From: Nomia melanderi
Lineage: Eukaryota; Arthropoda; Insecta; Hymenoptera; Halictidae
Assembly (NCBI RefSeq): GCF_051020985.1
Contig: NW_027475133.1
Coordinates: 1,860,001-1,924,000 of the forward strand
Reading direction: 5' to 3'
Length of the DNA stretch: 64,000 nucleotides
Below are positions 1-12,938 of this stretch, piece by piece. A program made the translations under genes and the position numbers. Within the stretch, counting starts at the first letter, position 1, and the number at the start of each line of letters is the position of its first letter. The notes under the pieces are model-generated. The model was given only the letters and a program-made list of their open reading frames with translations. It was not told the DNA's origin and searched no databases.

Positions 1-399
1 CAGTCTAGTGGGGCCGGACACTCAGGGTCAGGGGAAAATCCAATATATATATCTGGTGATATCTTGGGTGCTATTAGATATAGCGCAATAAACCAAAGTG
101 AATTATCTGCAGGAGGCCCTGGCGCATGAATCTGTGCAACGGGAACGACCTCGGACCACCAGGGGCCGAAAAATCCACAGTCTCATGGGGCCGGACACTC
201 AGGATCAGGGAAAAATCCAATATATATCTGGTGATATCTTGGGTGGTATTAGAGATAGCGTAATAAACCAAAGTGAATTATCTGCAGGAGGCCCTGGCGC
301 AAGAATCTGTGCAGCGGGAACGACCTCGGACCACCAGGGGCCGAGACAACAACCGTCTCATGGGGCCGGACACTCAGGGTCAGGGAAAATTCCAATATA

Positions 400-750
400 T
401 ATCTGGTGATATCTCGGGTTATATTACAGATAGCACAATAAATCAAAGTGCATTGTCTGTAGGAGGCCCTGGCGCATGAATCTGTGCAGAGGGAACGATT
501 TCGGACCACCAGGGGCCGAGACAACAACCGTCTCATGGGGCCGGACACTCAGGGTCAGGGAAAAATCCAATATATATCTGGTGATATCTCGGGTTATATT
601 ACAGATAGCACAATAAATCAAAGTGCATTGTCTGTAGGAGGCCCTGGCGCATAAATCTGTGCAGAGGGAACGACCTCGGACCACCAGGGGCCGAGAAAAC
701 CACCGTTTCATGGCGCCGGACACTCAGGGTCAGGGGAAAATCCAATATAT
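400..750 (+). repeat. Adjacent duplicated monomers with GGTTATATT tail
   Basis: Two consecutive monomers share the rare tail GGGTTATATTACAGATAGCA and the rare GTGCAGAGGGAACGA segment (near 415-505 and 590-680). The first carries GATTTCGG and CATGAAT; the second carries GACCTCGG and CATAAAT. This is the smallest step of array growth, a single-monomer duplication. The same tail recurs in the block copies near 1,468, 3,570, 5,147 and 10,052. Confidence 0.7.
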
Positions 751-903
751 ATCTGGTGATATCTCGGGTGCTATTACAGATAGCGCAATAAATCAAAGTG
801 CATTGTCTGTAGGAGGCCCTGGCGCATGAATCTGGCCAGCGGGAACGACCTCGGACCACCAGGGGCCGAGAAAACCACAGTCTCATGGAGCCGGACACTC
901 AGG

Positions 904-2360
904 GTCAGGGGAAAATCCAATATATATCTGGTGATATCTCGGGTGCTATTAGATACAGCGCAATAAACCTAATTGAATTATCTGCAGGAGGCCCTGGCGC
1001 ATGAATCTGGGCAGCGGGAACGACCTCGGACCACCAGGGGCCGAGAAAACCACAGTCTAGTGGGGCCGGACACTCAGGGTCAGGGGAAAATCCAATATAT
1101 ATATCAAGTGATATCTCGGGTGCTATTAGATACAGCGCAATAAACCAAAGTGTATTACCTGCAAGAGGCCCTGGCGCATGCATCTGTGCAGCGGGAACGA
1201 CCTCGGACCACCAGGGGCCGAGAATACTAAAGTCTCATGGGGCCGGACACTCAGGGTCTGGGGAAAATCCATTATATATCTGGTGATATGTCGGGAGCTA
1301 TTACAGATAGCGCAATAAATCAAAGTTCATTGTCTGGACGAGGCCCTGGCGCATGAATCTGTGCAGCGGGAACGACCTCGGTCCACCAGGGGCCGAGAAA
1401 ACCACCGTCTCATGGGGCTGGACACTCAGGGTCAGGGAAAAATCCAATATATATCTGGTGATATCTCGGGTTATATTACAGATAGCACAATAAATCAAAG
1501 TGCATTGTCTGGACGAGGCCCTGGCGCATGAATCTGTGCAGCGGGAACGACCTCGGTCCACCAGGGGCCGAGAAAACCACCGTCTCATGGGGCTGGACAC
1601 TCAGGGTGAGGGTAATATCCAATATATATCTGGTGATATCTCGGGTGCTATTACAGATAGCGCAATAAATCAAAGTGCATTGTCTGTAGGAGGCCCTGGC
1701 GCATGAACCTGTGCAGCGGCAACGACCTCGGACCACCAGGGGCCGAGAAAACCACAGTCTCATGGGGCCGGACACTCTGGGTCAGGGGAAAATCCAATAT
1801 ATATCTGGTGATATCTCGGGTGCTATTACAGATAGCGCAATAAATCAAAGTGCATTGTCTGCAGGAGGCCCTTGCGAATGAATCTGTTCAGCGGGAACGA
1901 CCTCGGATCACCAGGGGCCGAGAAAACCACAGACACATGGGGCCGGACACTCAGGGTCGAGGAAAAATCCAATATATATCTGGTGATATCTCGGGTGCTA
2001 TTAGAGATAGCGCGATAAATCAGAGTGAATTATCTGCAGGAGGCCCTGGCGCATGCATCTGTGCAGCGGGAACGACCTCGGACCACCAGGGGCCGAGAAA
2101 ATCACCGTCTCATGGGGACGGGCACTCAGGGTCTGGGGAAAATCCAATATGTATCTGCTGATATCTCGGGTGCTATTAGAGATAGCGTAACAAACCAAAG
2201 TGCATTGTCTGTAGGAGGCCCTGGCGCATGAATCTGTGCAGCGGGAACGACCTCTGACCACAAGAGGCCGAGAAAACCACCGTCTCATGGGGCCGGACAC
2301 TCAGGGTCGAGGAAAAATCCAATATATATCTGGTGATATCTCGGGTGCTATTACAGATAG
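904..2360 (+). repeat. Block A, copy 1
   Basis: This stretch recurs 2,102 bp downstream (12 monomers plus 2 bp) as copy 2. Diagnostic marks in order are AACCTAATTG, CTAGTGGGG, an (AT)5 run followed by CAAGTG, ATGTCGGGAGC, two monomers starting GGACGAGGCCC, GGGTGAGGGTAATATCC, and CCCTTGCGAATG. By-eye differences from copy 2 include GAATACTAAAG here against GAAAACTAAAG there, and GATATCTCGGG against GATATCGCGGG. Identity ends where the tail turns to TAGTACAATAAAT. Confidence 0.8.
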
Positions 2361-2956
2361 TACAATAAATCAAAGTGCACTGTCTGTAGGAGGCCCTCGC
2401 GCATGAATCTCTGCAGCGGGAACGACCTCGGACCACCAGGGGCCGAGAAAACCACCGTCTCATGGGGACGGACACTCAGGGTCTGGCGAAAATCCACTAT
2501 ATATCTGGTGATATCTCGGGTGCTATTAGAGATAGCGCAATAAACCAAAGTGAATTATCTGCAGGAGGCCCTGGCGCATGAATCTGCGCAGCGGGAACGA
2601 CCTCGGACCACCAGGGGCCGAGAAAACCACAGTCTAGTGGGGCCGGACACTCAGGGTCAGGGGAAAATCCAATATATATCTGGTGATATCTCGGGTGCTA
2701 TTACAGATAGCGCAATAAACCAAAGTGAATTATCTGCAGGAGGCCCTGGCGCATGAATCTGTGTAGCGGGAACGACCTCGGACCACCAGGGGCCGAGAAA
2801 ACCACAGTCTCATGGAGCCGGACACTCAGGGTCAGGGGAAAATCCAATATATATCTGGTGATATCTCGGGTGCTATTACAGATAGCGCAATAAATCAAAG
2901 TGAATTATCTGCAGGAGGCCCTGGCGCATGAATCTGTGCAGCGGGAACGACCTCGG

Positions 2957-4533
2957 ACCACCAGGGGCCGAGAAAACCACAGTCACATGGGGCCGGTCAC
3001 TCAGAGTCAGGGGAAAATCCAATATATATCTGGTGATATCTCGGGTGCTATTAGATACAGCGCAATAAACCTAATTGAATTATCTGCAGGAGGCCCTGGC
3101 GCATGAATCTGGGCAGCGGGAACGACCTCGGACCACCAGGGGCCGAGAAAACCACAGTCTAGTGGGGCCGGACACTCAGGGTCAGGGGAAAATCCAATAT
3201 ATATATCAAGTGATATCGCGGGTGCTATTAGATACAGCGCAATAAACCAAAGTGTATTACCTGCAAGAGGCCCTGGCGCATGCATCTGTGCAGCGGGAAC
3301 GACCTCGGACCACCAGGGGCCGAGAAAACTAAAGTCTCATGGGGCCGGACACTCAGGGTCTGGGGAAAATCCATTATATATCTGGTGATATGTCGGGAGC
3401 TATTACAGATAGCGCAATAAATCAAAGTTCATTGTCTGGACGAGGCCCTGGCGCATGAATCTGTGCAGCGGGAACGACCTCGGTCCACCAGGGGCCGAGA
3501 AAACCACCGTCTCATGGGGCTGGACACTCAGGGTCAGGGAAAAATCCAATATATATCTGGTGATATCTCGGGTTATATTACAGATAGCACAATAAATCAA
3601 AGTGCATTGTCTGGACGAGGCCCTGGCGCATGAATCTGTGCAGCGGGAACGACCTCGGTCCACCAGGGGCCGAGAAAACCACCGTCTCATGGGGCTGGAC
3701 ACTCAGGGTGAGGGTAATATCCAATATATATCTGGTGATATCTCGGGTGCTATTACAGATAGCGCAATAAATCAAAGTGCATTGTCTGTAGGAGGCCCTG
3801 GCGCATGAACCTGTGCAGCGGCAACGACCTCGGACCACCAGGGGCCGAGAAAACCACAGTCTCATGGGGCCGGACACTCTGGGTCAGGGGAAAATCCAAT
3901 ATATATCTGGTGATATCTCGGGTGCTATTACAGATAGCGCAATAAATCAAAGTGCATTGTCTGCAGGAGGCCCTTGCGAATGAATCTGTTCAGCGGGAAC
4001 GACCTCGGATCACCAGGGGCCGAGAAAACCACAGACACATGGGGCCGGACACTCAGGGTCGAGGAAAAATCCAATATATATCTGGTGATATCTCGGGTGC
4101 TATTAGAGATAGCGCGATAAATCAGAGTGAATTATCTGCAGGAGGCCCTGGCGCATGCATCTGTGCAGCGGGAACGACCTCGGACCACCAGGGGCCGAGA
4201 AAATCACCGTCTCATGGGGACGGGCACTCAGGGTCTGGGGAAAATCCAATATGTATCTGCTGATATCTCGGGTGCTATTAGAGATAGCGTAACAAACCAA
4301 AGTGCATTGTCTGTAGGAGGCCCTGGCGCATGAATCTGTGCAGCGGGAACGACCTCTGACCACAAGAGGCCGAGAAAACCACCGTCTCATGGGGCCGGAC
4401 ACTCAGGGTCGAGGAAAAATCCAATATATATCTGGTGATATCTCGGGTGCTATTACAGATAGCGCGATAAATCAAAGTGCATTGTCTGTAGGAGGCACTG
4501 GCGAATGAGTCTGTGCAGCAGGAACGATCTCGA
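2957..4533 (+). repeat. Block A, copy 2: first unit of a 1,577-bp (nine-monomer) tandem pair
   Basis: This unit is followed directly by a second copy offset by 1,577 bp. It begins inside a monomer near GACCACCAGGGG and carries CACATGGGGCCGGTCACTCA, then the block A marks. It ends in GGCACTGGCGAATGAGTCTG and GATCTCGAACC. Its lead-in (from 2,589) also matches 9,071 onward, so the ancestral block extended further left. Confidence 0.85.
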
Positions 4534-6110
4534 ACCACCAGGGGCCGAGAAAACCACAGTCACATGGGGCCGGTCACTCAGAGTCAGGGGAAAATCCAAT
4601 ATATATCTGGTGATATCTCGGGTGCTATTAGATACAGCGCAATAAACCTAATTGAATTATCTGCAGGAGGCCCTGGCGCATGAATCTGGGCAGCGGGAAC
4701 GACCTCGGACCACCAGGGGCCGAGAAAACCACAGTCTAGTGGGGCCGGACACTCAGGGTCAGGGGAAAATCCAATATATATATCAAGTGATATCTCGGGT
4801 GCTATTAGATACAGCGCAATAAACCAAAGTGTATTACCTGCAAGAGGCCCTGGCGCATGCATCTGTGCAGCGGGAACGACCTCGGACCACCAGGGGCCGA
4901 GAATACTAAAGTCTCATGGGGCCGGACACTCAGGGTCTGGGGAAAATCCATTATATATCTGGTGATATGTCGGGAGCTATTACAGATAGCGCAATAAATC
5001 AAAGTTCATTGTCTGGACGAGGCCCTGGCGCATGAATCTGTGCAGCGGGAACGACCTCGGTCCACCAGGGGCCGAGAAAACCACCGTCTCATGGGGCTGG
5101 ACACTCAGGGTCAGGGAAAAATCCAATATATATCTGGTGATATCTCGGGTTATATTACAGATAGCACAATAAATCAAAGTGCATTGTCTGGACGAGGCCC
5201 TGGCGCATGAATCTGTGCAGCGGGAACGACCTCGGTCCACCAGGGGCCGAGAAAACCACCGTCTCATGGGGCTGGACACTCAGGGTGAGGGTAATATCCA
5301 ATATATATCTGGTGATATCTCGGGTGCTATTACAGATAGCGCAATAAATCAAAGTGCATTGTCTGTAGGAGGCCCTGGCGCATGAACCTGTGCAGCGGCA
5401 ACGACCTCGGACCACCAGGGGCCGAGAAAACCACAGTCTCATGGGGCCGGACACTCTGGGTCAGGGGAAAATCCAATATATATCTGGTGATATCTCGGGT
5501 GCTATTACAGATAGCGCAATAAATCAAAGTGCATTGTCTGCAGGAGGCCCTTGCGAATGAATCTGTTCAGCGGGAACGACCTCGGATCACCAGGGGCCGA
5601 GAAAACCACAGACACATGGGGCCGGACACTCAGGGTCGAGGAAAAATCCAATATATATCTGGTGATATCTCGGGTGCTATTAGAGATAGCGCGATAAATC
5701 AGAGTGAATTATCTGCAGGAGGCCCTGGCGCATGCATCTGTGCAGCGGGAACGACCTCGGACCACCAGGGGCCGAGAAAATCACCGTCTCATGGGGACGG
5801 GCACTCAGGGTCTGGGGAAAATCCAATATGTATCTGCTGATATCTCGGGTGCTATTAGAGATAGCGTAACAAACCAAAGTGCATTGTCTGTAGGAGGCCC
5901 TGGCGCATGAATCTGTGCAGCGGGAACGACCTCTGACCACAAGAGGCCGAGAAAACCACCGTCTCATGGGGCCGGACACTCAGGGTCGAGGAAAAATCCA
6001 ATATATATCTGGTGATAACTCGGGTGCTATTACAGATAGCGCGATAAATCAAAGTGCATTGTCTGTAGGAGGCACTGGCGAATGAGTCTGTGCAGCAGGA
6101 ACGATCTCGA
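4534..6110 (+). repeat. Block A, copy 3: second unit of the 1,577-bp tandem pair
   Basis: This is a near-identical copy of 2,957-4,533. Differences seen by eye include GATAACTCGGG near 6,014 against GATATCTCGGG at 4,437, and GAATACTAAAG near 4,900, which agrees with copy 1 rather than copy 2. After 6,120 the next monomer is a B type, which ends the similarity. Confidence 0.85.
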
Positions 6111-6130
6111 ACCACCAGGGGCCGAGAAAA

Positions 6131-6168
6131 TTACAGATATTCGGAATCCGTCACCCAAGGTCATGTGA
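6131..6168 (+). repeat. First B-type cassette (TTACAGATATTCGGAATCCG) and list of all B-type copies
   Basis: In B-type monomers about 38 bases after CCGAGAAAA are replaced by a different sequence of equal length containing GATATTCGGAATCCGTCACC and AAGGTCATGTAAAA. The flanks stay homologous and the monomer length is unchanged. Cassettes start at 6131, 7532, 8232, 14711, 15761, 16811, 17861, 18036, 19261, 19611, 21185, 21710, 21885, 22585, 22935, 24160, 24335, 25035, 25385, 26959, 28009, 28184, 29409, 29759, 31858, 32033, 33258, 35181, 41653, 43578, 44805, 49182, 49883, 51108, 53558, 54083, 56356, 57581, 60032 and 60556. Many are preceded by GGCACTGGCGAATGAATCTG and GCAGGAACGA. Confidence 0.85.
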
Positions 6169-9070
6169 AAATCCAGCATATATCTGGTGATATTTCGGGT
6201 GCTATTATAGATAGCGCAATAAACCAAAGTGAATTATCTGCAGGAGGCCCTGGCGCATGAATCTGCGCAGCGGGAACGACCTCGGACCACCAGGGGCCGA
6301 GAAAACCACAGTCTCATGGAGCCGGACACTCAGGGTCAGGGGAAAATCCAATATATATCTGGTGATATCTCGGGTGCTATTAGATACAGCGCAATAAACC
6401 AAATTGAATTATCTGCAGGAGGCCCTGGCGCATGAATCTGGGCAGCGGGAACGACCTCGGACCACCAGGGGCCGAGAAAACCACAGTCTAGTGGGGCGGA
6501 CACTCAGGGTCAGGGGAAAATCCAATATATATATCAGGTGATATCTCGGGTGCTATTAGATACAGCGCAATAAACCAAAGTGTATTATCTGCAAGAGGCC
6601 CTGACGCATGCATCTGTGCAGCGGGAACGACCACGGACCACCAGGGGCCGAGAAAACTAAAGTCTCATGGGGCCGGGCACTCAGGGTCTGGGGAAAATCC
6701 ATTGTATATCTGGTGATATGTCGGGAGCTATTACAGATAGCGCAATAAATCAAAGTTCATTGTCTGGAGGAGGCCCTGGCGCATGAATCTGTGCAGCGGG
6801 AACGACCTCGGTCCACCAGGGGCCGAGAAAACCACCGTCTCATGGGGCTGGACACTCAGGGTGAGGGTAATATCCAATATATATCTGGTGATATCTCGGG
6901 TGCTATTACAGATAGCGCAATAAATCAAAGTGCATTGTCTGTAGGAGGCCCTGGCGCATGAACCTGTGCAGCGGCAACGACCTCGGACCACCAGGGGCCG
7001 AGAAAACCACAGTCTCATGGGGCCGGACACTCTGGGTCAGGGGAAAATCCAATATATATCTGGTGATATCTCGGGTGCTATTACAGATAGCGCAATAAAT
7101 CAAAGTGCATTGTCTGTAAGCTGCCCTGGCGCATGAATCTGGGCAGCGGGAACGACCTCGGACCACCAGGGGCCGAGAAAACCACCGTCACATGGGGCCG
7201 GACATTCAGGTTCAGGGAAAAATACAATATATATCTGGTGATATCTCGGGTGCTATTACAGATAGCGCAATAAATCAAAGTGAATTGTCTGTAGGAGGCC
7301 CTGGCGCATGAATCTGTGCAGCGGGATCTACCTCGGACAACGAGGGACCGAGAAAACCATCGACACATGGGGCCGGACACTCAGAGTCAGGGGAAAATCC
7401 AATATAAATCTGGTGATATCTCTGGTGCTCTTACAGATAGCGCACTAAACCAAAGTGAATCATCTGCAGCGGGCCCTGGAGCATGAATCTGTGCAGCGGG
7501 AACGAACTCGGATCACCAGGGGCCGAGAAAATTACAGATATTCGGAATCCGTCACCCAAGGTCATGTAAAAATCCAGCATATATCTGGTGATATCTCGGG
7601 TGCTATTAGAGATAGCGCAATAAACCAAAGTGAATTGTCTGCAGGAGGCCCTGGCGCATGCATCTGTGCAGCGGGAACGACCTCGGACCACCAGGGGCCG
7701 AGAAAACCACCGACTCACGGGGCCGGACACTCAGGGTCAGGGGAAAATCCAATATATATCTGGTGATATCTCGGGTGCTATTAGAGATAGCGCAATAAAC
7801 CAAAGTGCACTGTATGTAGGAGGCCCTGGCGCATGAATCTGGGCAGCGGGAACGACCTCGGACCACCAGGGGCCGAGAAAATCACCGTCTCATGGAGCCG
7901 GACACTCAGGGTCAGGGGAAAATCCCATATATATCTGGTGATATCTCGGGTGCTATTACAGATAGCCCAACAAATCAAAGTGCATTGTCTGTAGGAGGCC
8001 CTGCCGCATGAATCTGTGCAGCGGGAACGACCGCGGACCACCAGGGGCCGGGAAAACCACAGTCTAATGGGGCCGGACACTCAGGGTCAGGGGAAAATTC
8101 AATATATATCTGGTGATATCTCGGGTGCTATTAGAGATAGCGCAATAAATCAAAGTGCATTGTCTGTAGGAGGCACTGGCGAATGAATCTGTGCCGCAGG
8201 AACGACCTCGGACCACCAGTGGCCGAGAAAATTACAGATATTCGGAATCCGTCACCCAAGGTCATGTAAAAATCCAGCATATATCTGGTGATATCTCGGG
8301 TGCTATTACAGATAGCGCAATAAACCAAAGTGCATTGTCTGTAGGAGGCCCTGGCGCATGAATCTGTGCAGCGGGAACGACCTCGCACCACCAGGGGCCG
8401 AGGAAACCACCGTCTCATGGGGCCGGACACTCAGGGTCATGGAAAAATCCAATATATATATCTGGTGATATCTCGGGTGCTATTACAGATAGCGCAATAA
8501 ATCAAAGTCCATTGTCTGTAGGAGGCCCTGGCGCATGAATCTGTGCAGCGGGAACGACCTCGGACAACCAGGGGCCGAGAAAACCGCAGTCACACGGCTC
8601 CGAACACTCAGGGTCAGGGGAAAATCCAATATATATCTGGTGATATCTCGGGTGCTATTAGAGATAGCGCAATAAACCAAAGTGAATTATCTGCAGGAGG
8701 CCCTGGCGCATGAATCTGTACAGCGGGAACGACCTCGGACCACCAGGGGCCGAGAAAACCACCGTCTCATGGGGCCGGACATTCAGGTTCAGGGAAAAAT
8801 CCAATATATATCTGGTGATATCTCGGGTGCTATTACAGATAGCGCAATAAATCAAAGTGCATTGTCTGTAGGAGGCCCTGGCGCATGAATCTGCGCAGCG
8901 GGAACGACCTCGGACCACCAGGGGCCGAGAAAACCACAGTCTCATGGAGCCGGACACTCAGGGTCAGGGGAAAATCCAATATATATCTGGTGATATCTCG
9001 GGTGCTATTAGATACAGCGCAATAAACCAAATTGAATTATCTGCAGGAGGCCCTGGCGCATGAATCTGGG
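6169..9070 (+). repeat. Mixed A- and B-type monomers between block A copies
   Basis: Apart from the collapsed copy at 6,430-7,100, this interval holds single variant monomers with no long internal duplication that I can see. It includes B types at 7,532 and 8,232, a GAGGGACCGAGAAAACCATCG variant near 7,343 and an (AT)5 monomer near 8,453. The monomer near 8,840-9,060 resembles the one near 6,210-6,430. Confidence 0.6.
6430..7100 (+). repeat. Block A, collapsed partial copy 5
   Basis: The order CTAGTGGGG, (AT)5, ATGTCGGGAGC, GGTGAGGGTAATATCC repeats block A, but only one monomer lies between the last two marks, where copies 1-4 have two. The surviving monomer starts GGAGGAGGCCC instead of GGACGAGGCCC. 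This copy has either lost one of two adjacent similar monomers or preserves the state before they were duplicated. One G is also missing in CTAGTGGGGCGGAC. Confidence 0.7.
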
Positions 9071-10734
9071 CAGCGGGAACGACCTCGGACCACCAGGGGC
9101 CGAGAAAACCACAGTCTAGTGGGGCCGGACACTCAGGGTCAGGGGAAAATCCAATATATATCTGGTGATATCTCGGGTGCTATTACAGATAGCGCAATAA
9201 ACCAAAGTGAATTATCTGCAGGAGGCCCTGGCGCATGAATCTGTGTAGCGGGAACGACCTCGGACCACCAGGGGCCGAGAAAACCACAGTCTCATGGAGC
9301 CGGACACTCAGGGTCAGGGGAAAATCCAATATATATCTGGTGATATCTCGGGTGCTATTACAGATAGCGCAATAAATCAAAGTGAATTATCTGCAGGAGG
9401 CCCTGGCGCATGAATCTGTGCAGCGGGAACGACCTCGGACCACCAGGGGCCGAGAAAACCACAGTCACATGGGGCCGGTCACTCAGAGTCAGGGGAAAAT
9501 CCAATATATATCTGGTGATATCTCGGGTGCTATTAGATACAGCGCAATAAACCTAATTGAATTATCTGCAGGAGGCCCTGGCGCATGAATCTGGGCAGCG
9601 GGAACGACCTCGGACCACCAGGGGCCGAGAAAACCACAGTCTAGTGGGGCCGGACACTCAGGGTCAGGGGAAAATCCAATATATATATCAAGTGATATCT
9701 CGGGTGCTATTAGATACAGCGCAATAAACCAAAGTGTATTACCTGCAAGAGGCCCTGGCGCATGCATCTGTGCAGCGGGAACGACCTCGGACCACCAGGG
9801 GCCGAGAAAACTAAAGTCTCATGGGGCCGGACACTCAGGGTCTGGGGAAAATCCATTATATATCTGGTGATATGTCGGGAGCTATTACAGATAGCGCAAT
9901 AAATCAAAGTTCATTGTCTGGACGAGGCCCTGGCGCATGAATCTGTGCAGCGGGAACGACCTCGGTCCACCAGGGGCCGAGAAAACCACCGTCTCATGGG
10001 GCTGGACACTCAGGGTCAGGGAAAAATCCAATATATATCTGGTGATATCTCGGGTTATATTACAGATAGCACAATAAATCAAAGTGCATTGTCTGGACGA
10101 GGCCCTGGCGCATGAATCTGTGCAGCGGGAACGACCTCGGTCCACCAGGGGCCGAGAAAACCACCGTCTCATGGGGCTGGACACTCAGGGTGAGGGTAAT
10201 ATCCAATATATATCTGGTGATATCTCGGGTGCTATTACAGATAGCGCAATAAATCAAAGTGCATTGTCTGTAGGAGGCCCTGGCGCATGAACCTGTGCAG
10301 CGGCAACGACCTCGGACCACCAGGGGCCGAGAAAACCACAGTCTCATGGGGCCGGACACTCTGGGTCAGGGGAAAATCCAATATATATCTGGTGATATCT
10401 CGGGTGCTATTACAGATAGCGCAATAAATCAAAGTGCATTGTCTGCAGGAGGCCCTTGCGAATGAATCTGTTCAGCGGGAACGACCTCGGATCACCAGGG
10501 GCCGAGAAAACCACAGACACATGGGGCCGGACACTCAGGGTCGAGGAAAAATCCAATATATATCTGGTGATATCTCGGGTGCTATTAGAGATAGCGCGAT
10601 AAATCAGAGTGAATTATCTGCAGGAGGCCCTGGCGCATGCATCTGTGCAGCGGGAACGACCTCGGACCACCAGGGGCCGAGAAAATCACCGTCTCATGGG
10701 GACGGGCACTCAGGGTCTGGGGAAAATCCAATAT
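9071..10734 (+). repeat. Block A, copy 4
   Basis: This stretch matches 2,589-4,252 at an offset of 6,482 bp, including the lead-in monomers with GTGTAGCGGGAACGA and CACATGGGGCCGGTCACTCA. Similarity ends at CCAATATAAATCTGG. It keeps GAAAACTAAAG like copy 2, but GATATCTCGGG like copies 1 and 3. Confidence 0.8.
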
Positions 10735-10838
10735 AAATCTGGTGATATCTCGGCTGCTATTACATATAGCGCAATAAATCAAAGTGGATTGTCTGCAGGA
10801 AGCCCTGGCGCATGATTCTGTGCAGCGGGAACGACCTG

Positions 10839-11888
10839 GGACCACCAGGGGCCGAGGAAATCACCGTCCCGTGGGGCCGGACACTCAGGGTCGGGGAAAA
10901 ATCCAATATATATCTGGTGATATCTCGCGTGCTAGTAGAGATAGCGCAATAAACCAAAGTGAATTATCTGCAGGAGGCCCTGGCGCATGCATCTGTGCAG
11001 CGGGAACGACGTCGGACCACCAGGGGCCGAGAAAACAACCGTCTCATTGGGCCGGACACTGAGGGTCAGGGGAAAATCCAATATATATCTGGTGATATCT
11101 CGGGTGCTATTAGAGATAGCGCAATAAACCAAAGTGAATTATCTGCAGGAGGCCCTGGCGCATGAATCTGTACAGCAGGAACGACCTCGGACCACCAGGG
11201 GCCGAGAAAACCACCGTCTCATGGGGCCGGACATTCAGGTTCAGGGAAAAATACAATATATATCTGGTGATATCTCGGGTGCTATTACAGATAGCGCAAT
11301 AAATCAAAGTGCATTGTCTGTAAGAGGCCCTGGGGCATGAATCTGGCCAGCGGGAACGACCTCAGACCACCAGGGGCCGAGAAAACCACCGTCTCATGGG
11401 GCCGGAAACTCAGGGTCAGGGAAAAATCCGATATATATCTGGTGATATCTCGGGTGCTATTACAGATAGCCCAATAAATCAAAGTGCATTGTCTGTAAGC
11501 TGCCCTGGCGCATGAATATGGGCAGCGGGAACGACCTCGGATCACCAGGGGCCGAGAAAACCACCGTCTCATGGGGCCGGACACTCAGGGTCAGGGAAAA
11601 ATCCAATATATATCTGGTGATATCTTTGGTGCTATTACAGATAGCGCAATAAACCAAAGTGAATTATCTGCAGGAGGCCCTGGCGCATGAATCTGTGCAT
11701 CGCGAACGACCTCGGACAACTAGGGGCCGAGAAAAACACCGTCTCATGGGGCCGGACATTCAGTGTCAGGGAAAAATCCAATATATATCTGGTGATATCT
11801 CGGGTGCTATTACAGATAGCGCAATAAATCAAAGTGCTTTGTCTGTAGGAGGCCCTGGCGCATGAATCTGTGCAGCGGGATCGACCTC
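10839..11888 (+). repeat. 1,050-bp six-monomer tandem duplication, unit 1
   Basis: This unit is exactly six monomers long and is followed directly by a copy offset by 1,050 bp. Marks include GAGGAAATCACCGTCCCGTG, CGCGTGCTAGTAGAG, CATTGGGCCGGACACTGAGG, AAGAGGCCCTGGGGCATG, AAGCTGCCCTGG and GTGCATCGCGAACGA. The left boundary lies at the change from ACCTGGG to ACCTCGG. Confidence 0.9.
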
Positions 11889-12938
11889 GGACCACCAGGG
11901 GCCGAGGAAATCACCGTCCCGTGGGGCCGGACACTCAGGGTCGGGGAAAAATCCAATATATATCTGGTGATATCTCGCGTGCTAGTAGAGATAGCGCAAT
12001 AAACCAAAGTGAATTATCTGCAGGAGGCCCTGGCGCATGCATCTGTGCAGCGGGAACGACGTCGGACCACCAGGGGCCGAGAAAACAACCGTCTCATTGG
12101 GCCGGACACTGAGGGTCAGGGGAAAATCCAATATATATCTGGTGATATCTCGGGTGCTATTAGAGATAGCGCAATAAACCAAAGTGAATTATCTGCAGGA
12201 GGCCCTGGCGCATGAATCTGTACAGCAGGAACGACCTCGGACCACCAGGGGCCGAGAAAACCACCGTCTCATGGGGCCGGACATTCAGGTTCAGGGAAAA
12301 ATACAATATATATCTGGTGATATCTCGGGTGCTATTACAGATAGCGCAATAAATCAAAGTGCATTGTCTGTAAGAGGCCCTGGGGCATGAATCTGGCCAG
12401 CGGGAACGACCTCAGACCACCAGGGGCCGAGAAAACCACCGTCTCATGGGGCCGGAAACTCAGGGTCAGGGAAAAATCCGATATATATCTGGTGATATCT
12501 CGGGTGCTATTACAGATAGCCCAATAAATCAAAGTGCATTGTCTGTAAGCTGCCCTGGCGCATGAATATGGGCAGCGGGAACGACCTCGGATCACCAGGG
12601 GCCGAGAAAACCACCGTCTCATGGGGCCGGACACTCAGGGTCAGGGAAAAATCCAATATATATCTGGTGATATCTTGGGTGCTATTACAGATAGCGCAAT
12701 AAACCAAAGTGAATTATCTGCAGGAGGCCCTGGCGCATGAATCTGTGCATCGCGAACGACCTCGGACAACTAGGGGCCGAGAAAAACACCGTCTCATGGG
12801 GCCGGACATTCAGTGTCAGGGAAAAATCCAATATATATCTGGTGATATCTCGGGTGCTATTACAGATAGCGCAATAAATCAAAGTGCTTTGTCTGTAGGA
12901 GGCCCTGGCGCATGAATCTGTGCAGCGGGATCGACCTC
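11889..12938 (+). repeat. 1,050-bp six-monomer tandem duplication, unit 2
   Basis: This is a near-exact copy of the preceding 1,050 bp. One difference I can see is GATATCTTGGG near 12,674 against GATATCTTTGG near 11,624. The next monomer (GAGAAAATCAAAGTCTCATG) differs from the unit start and closes the pair. Confidence 0.9.
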
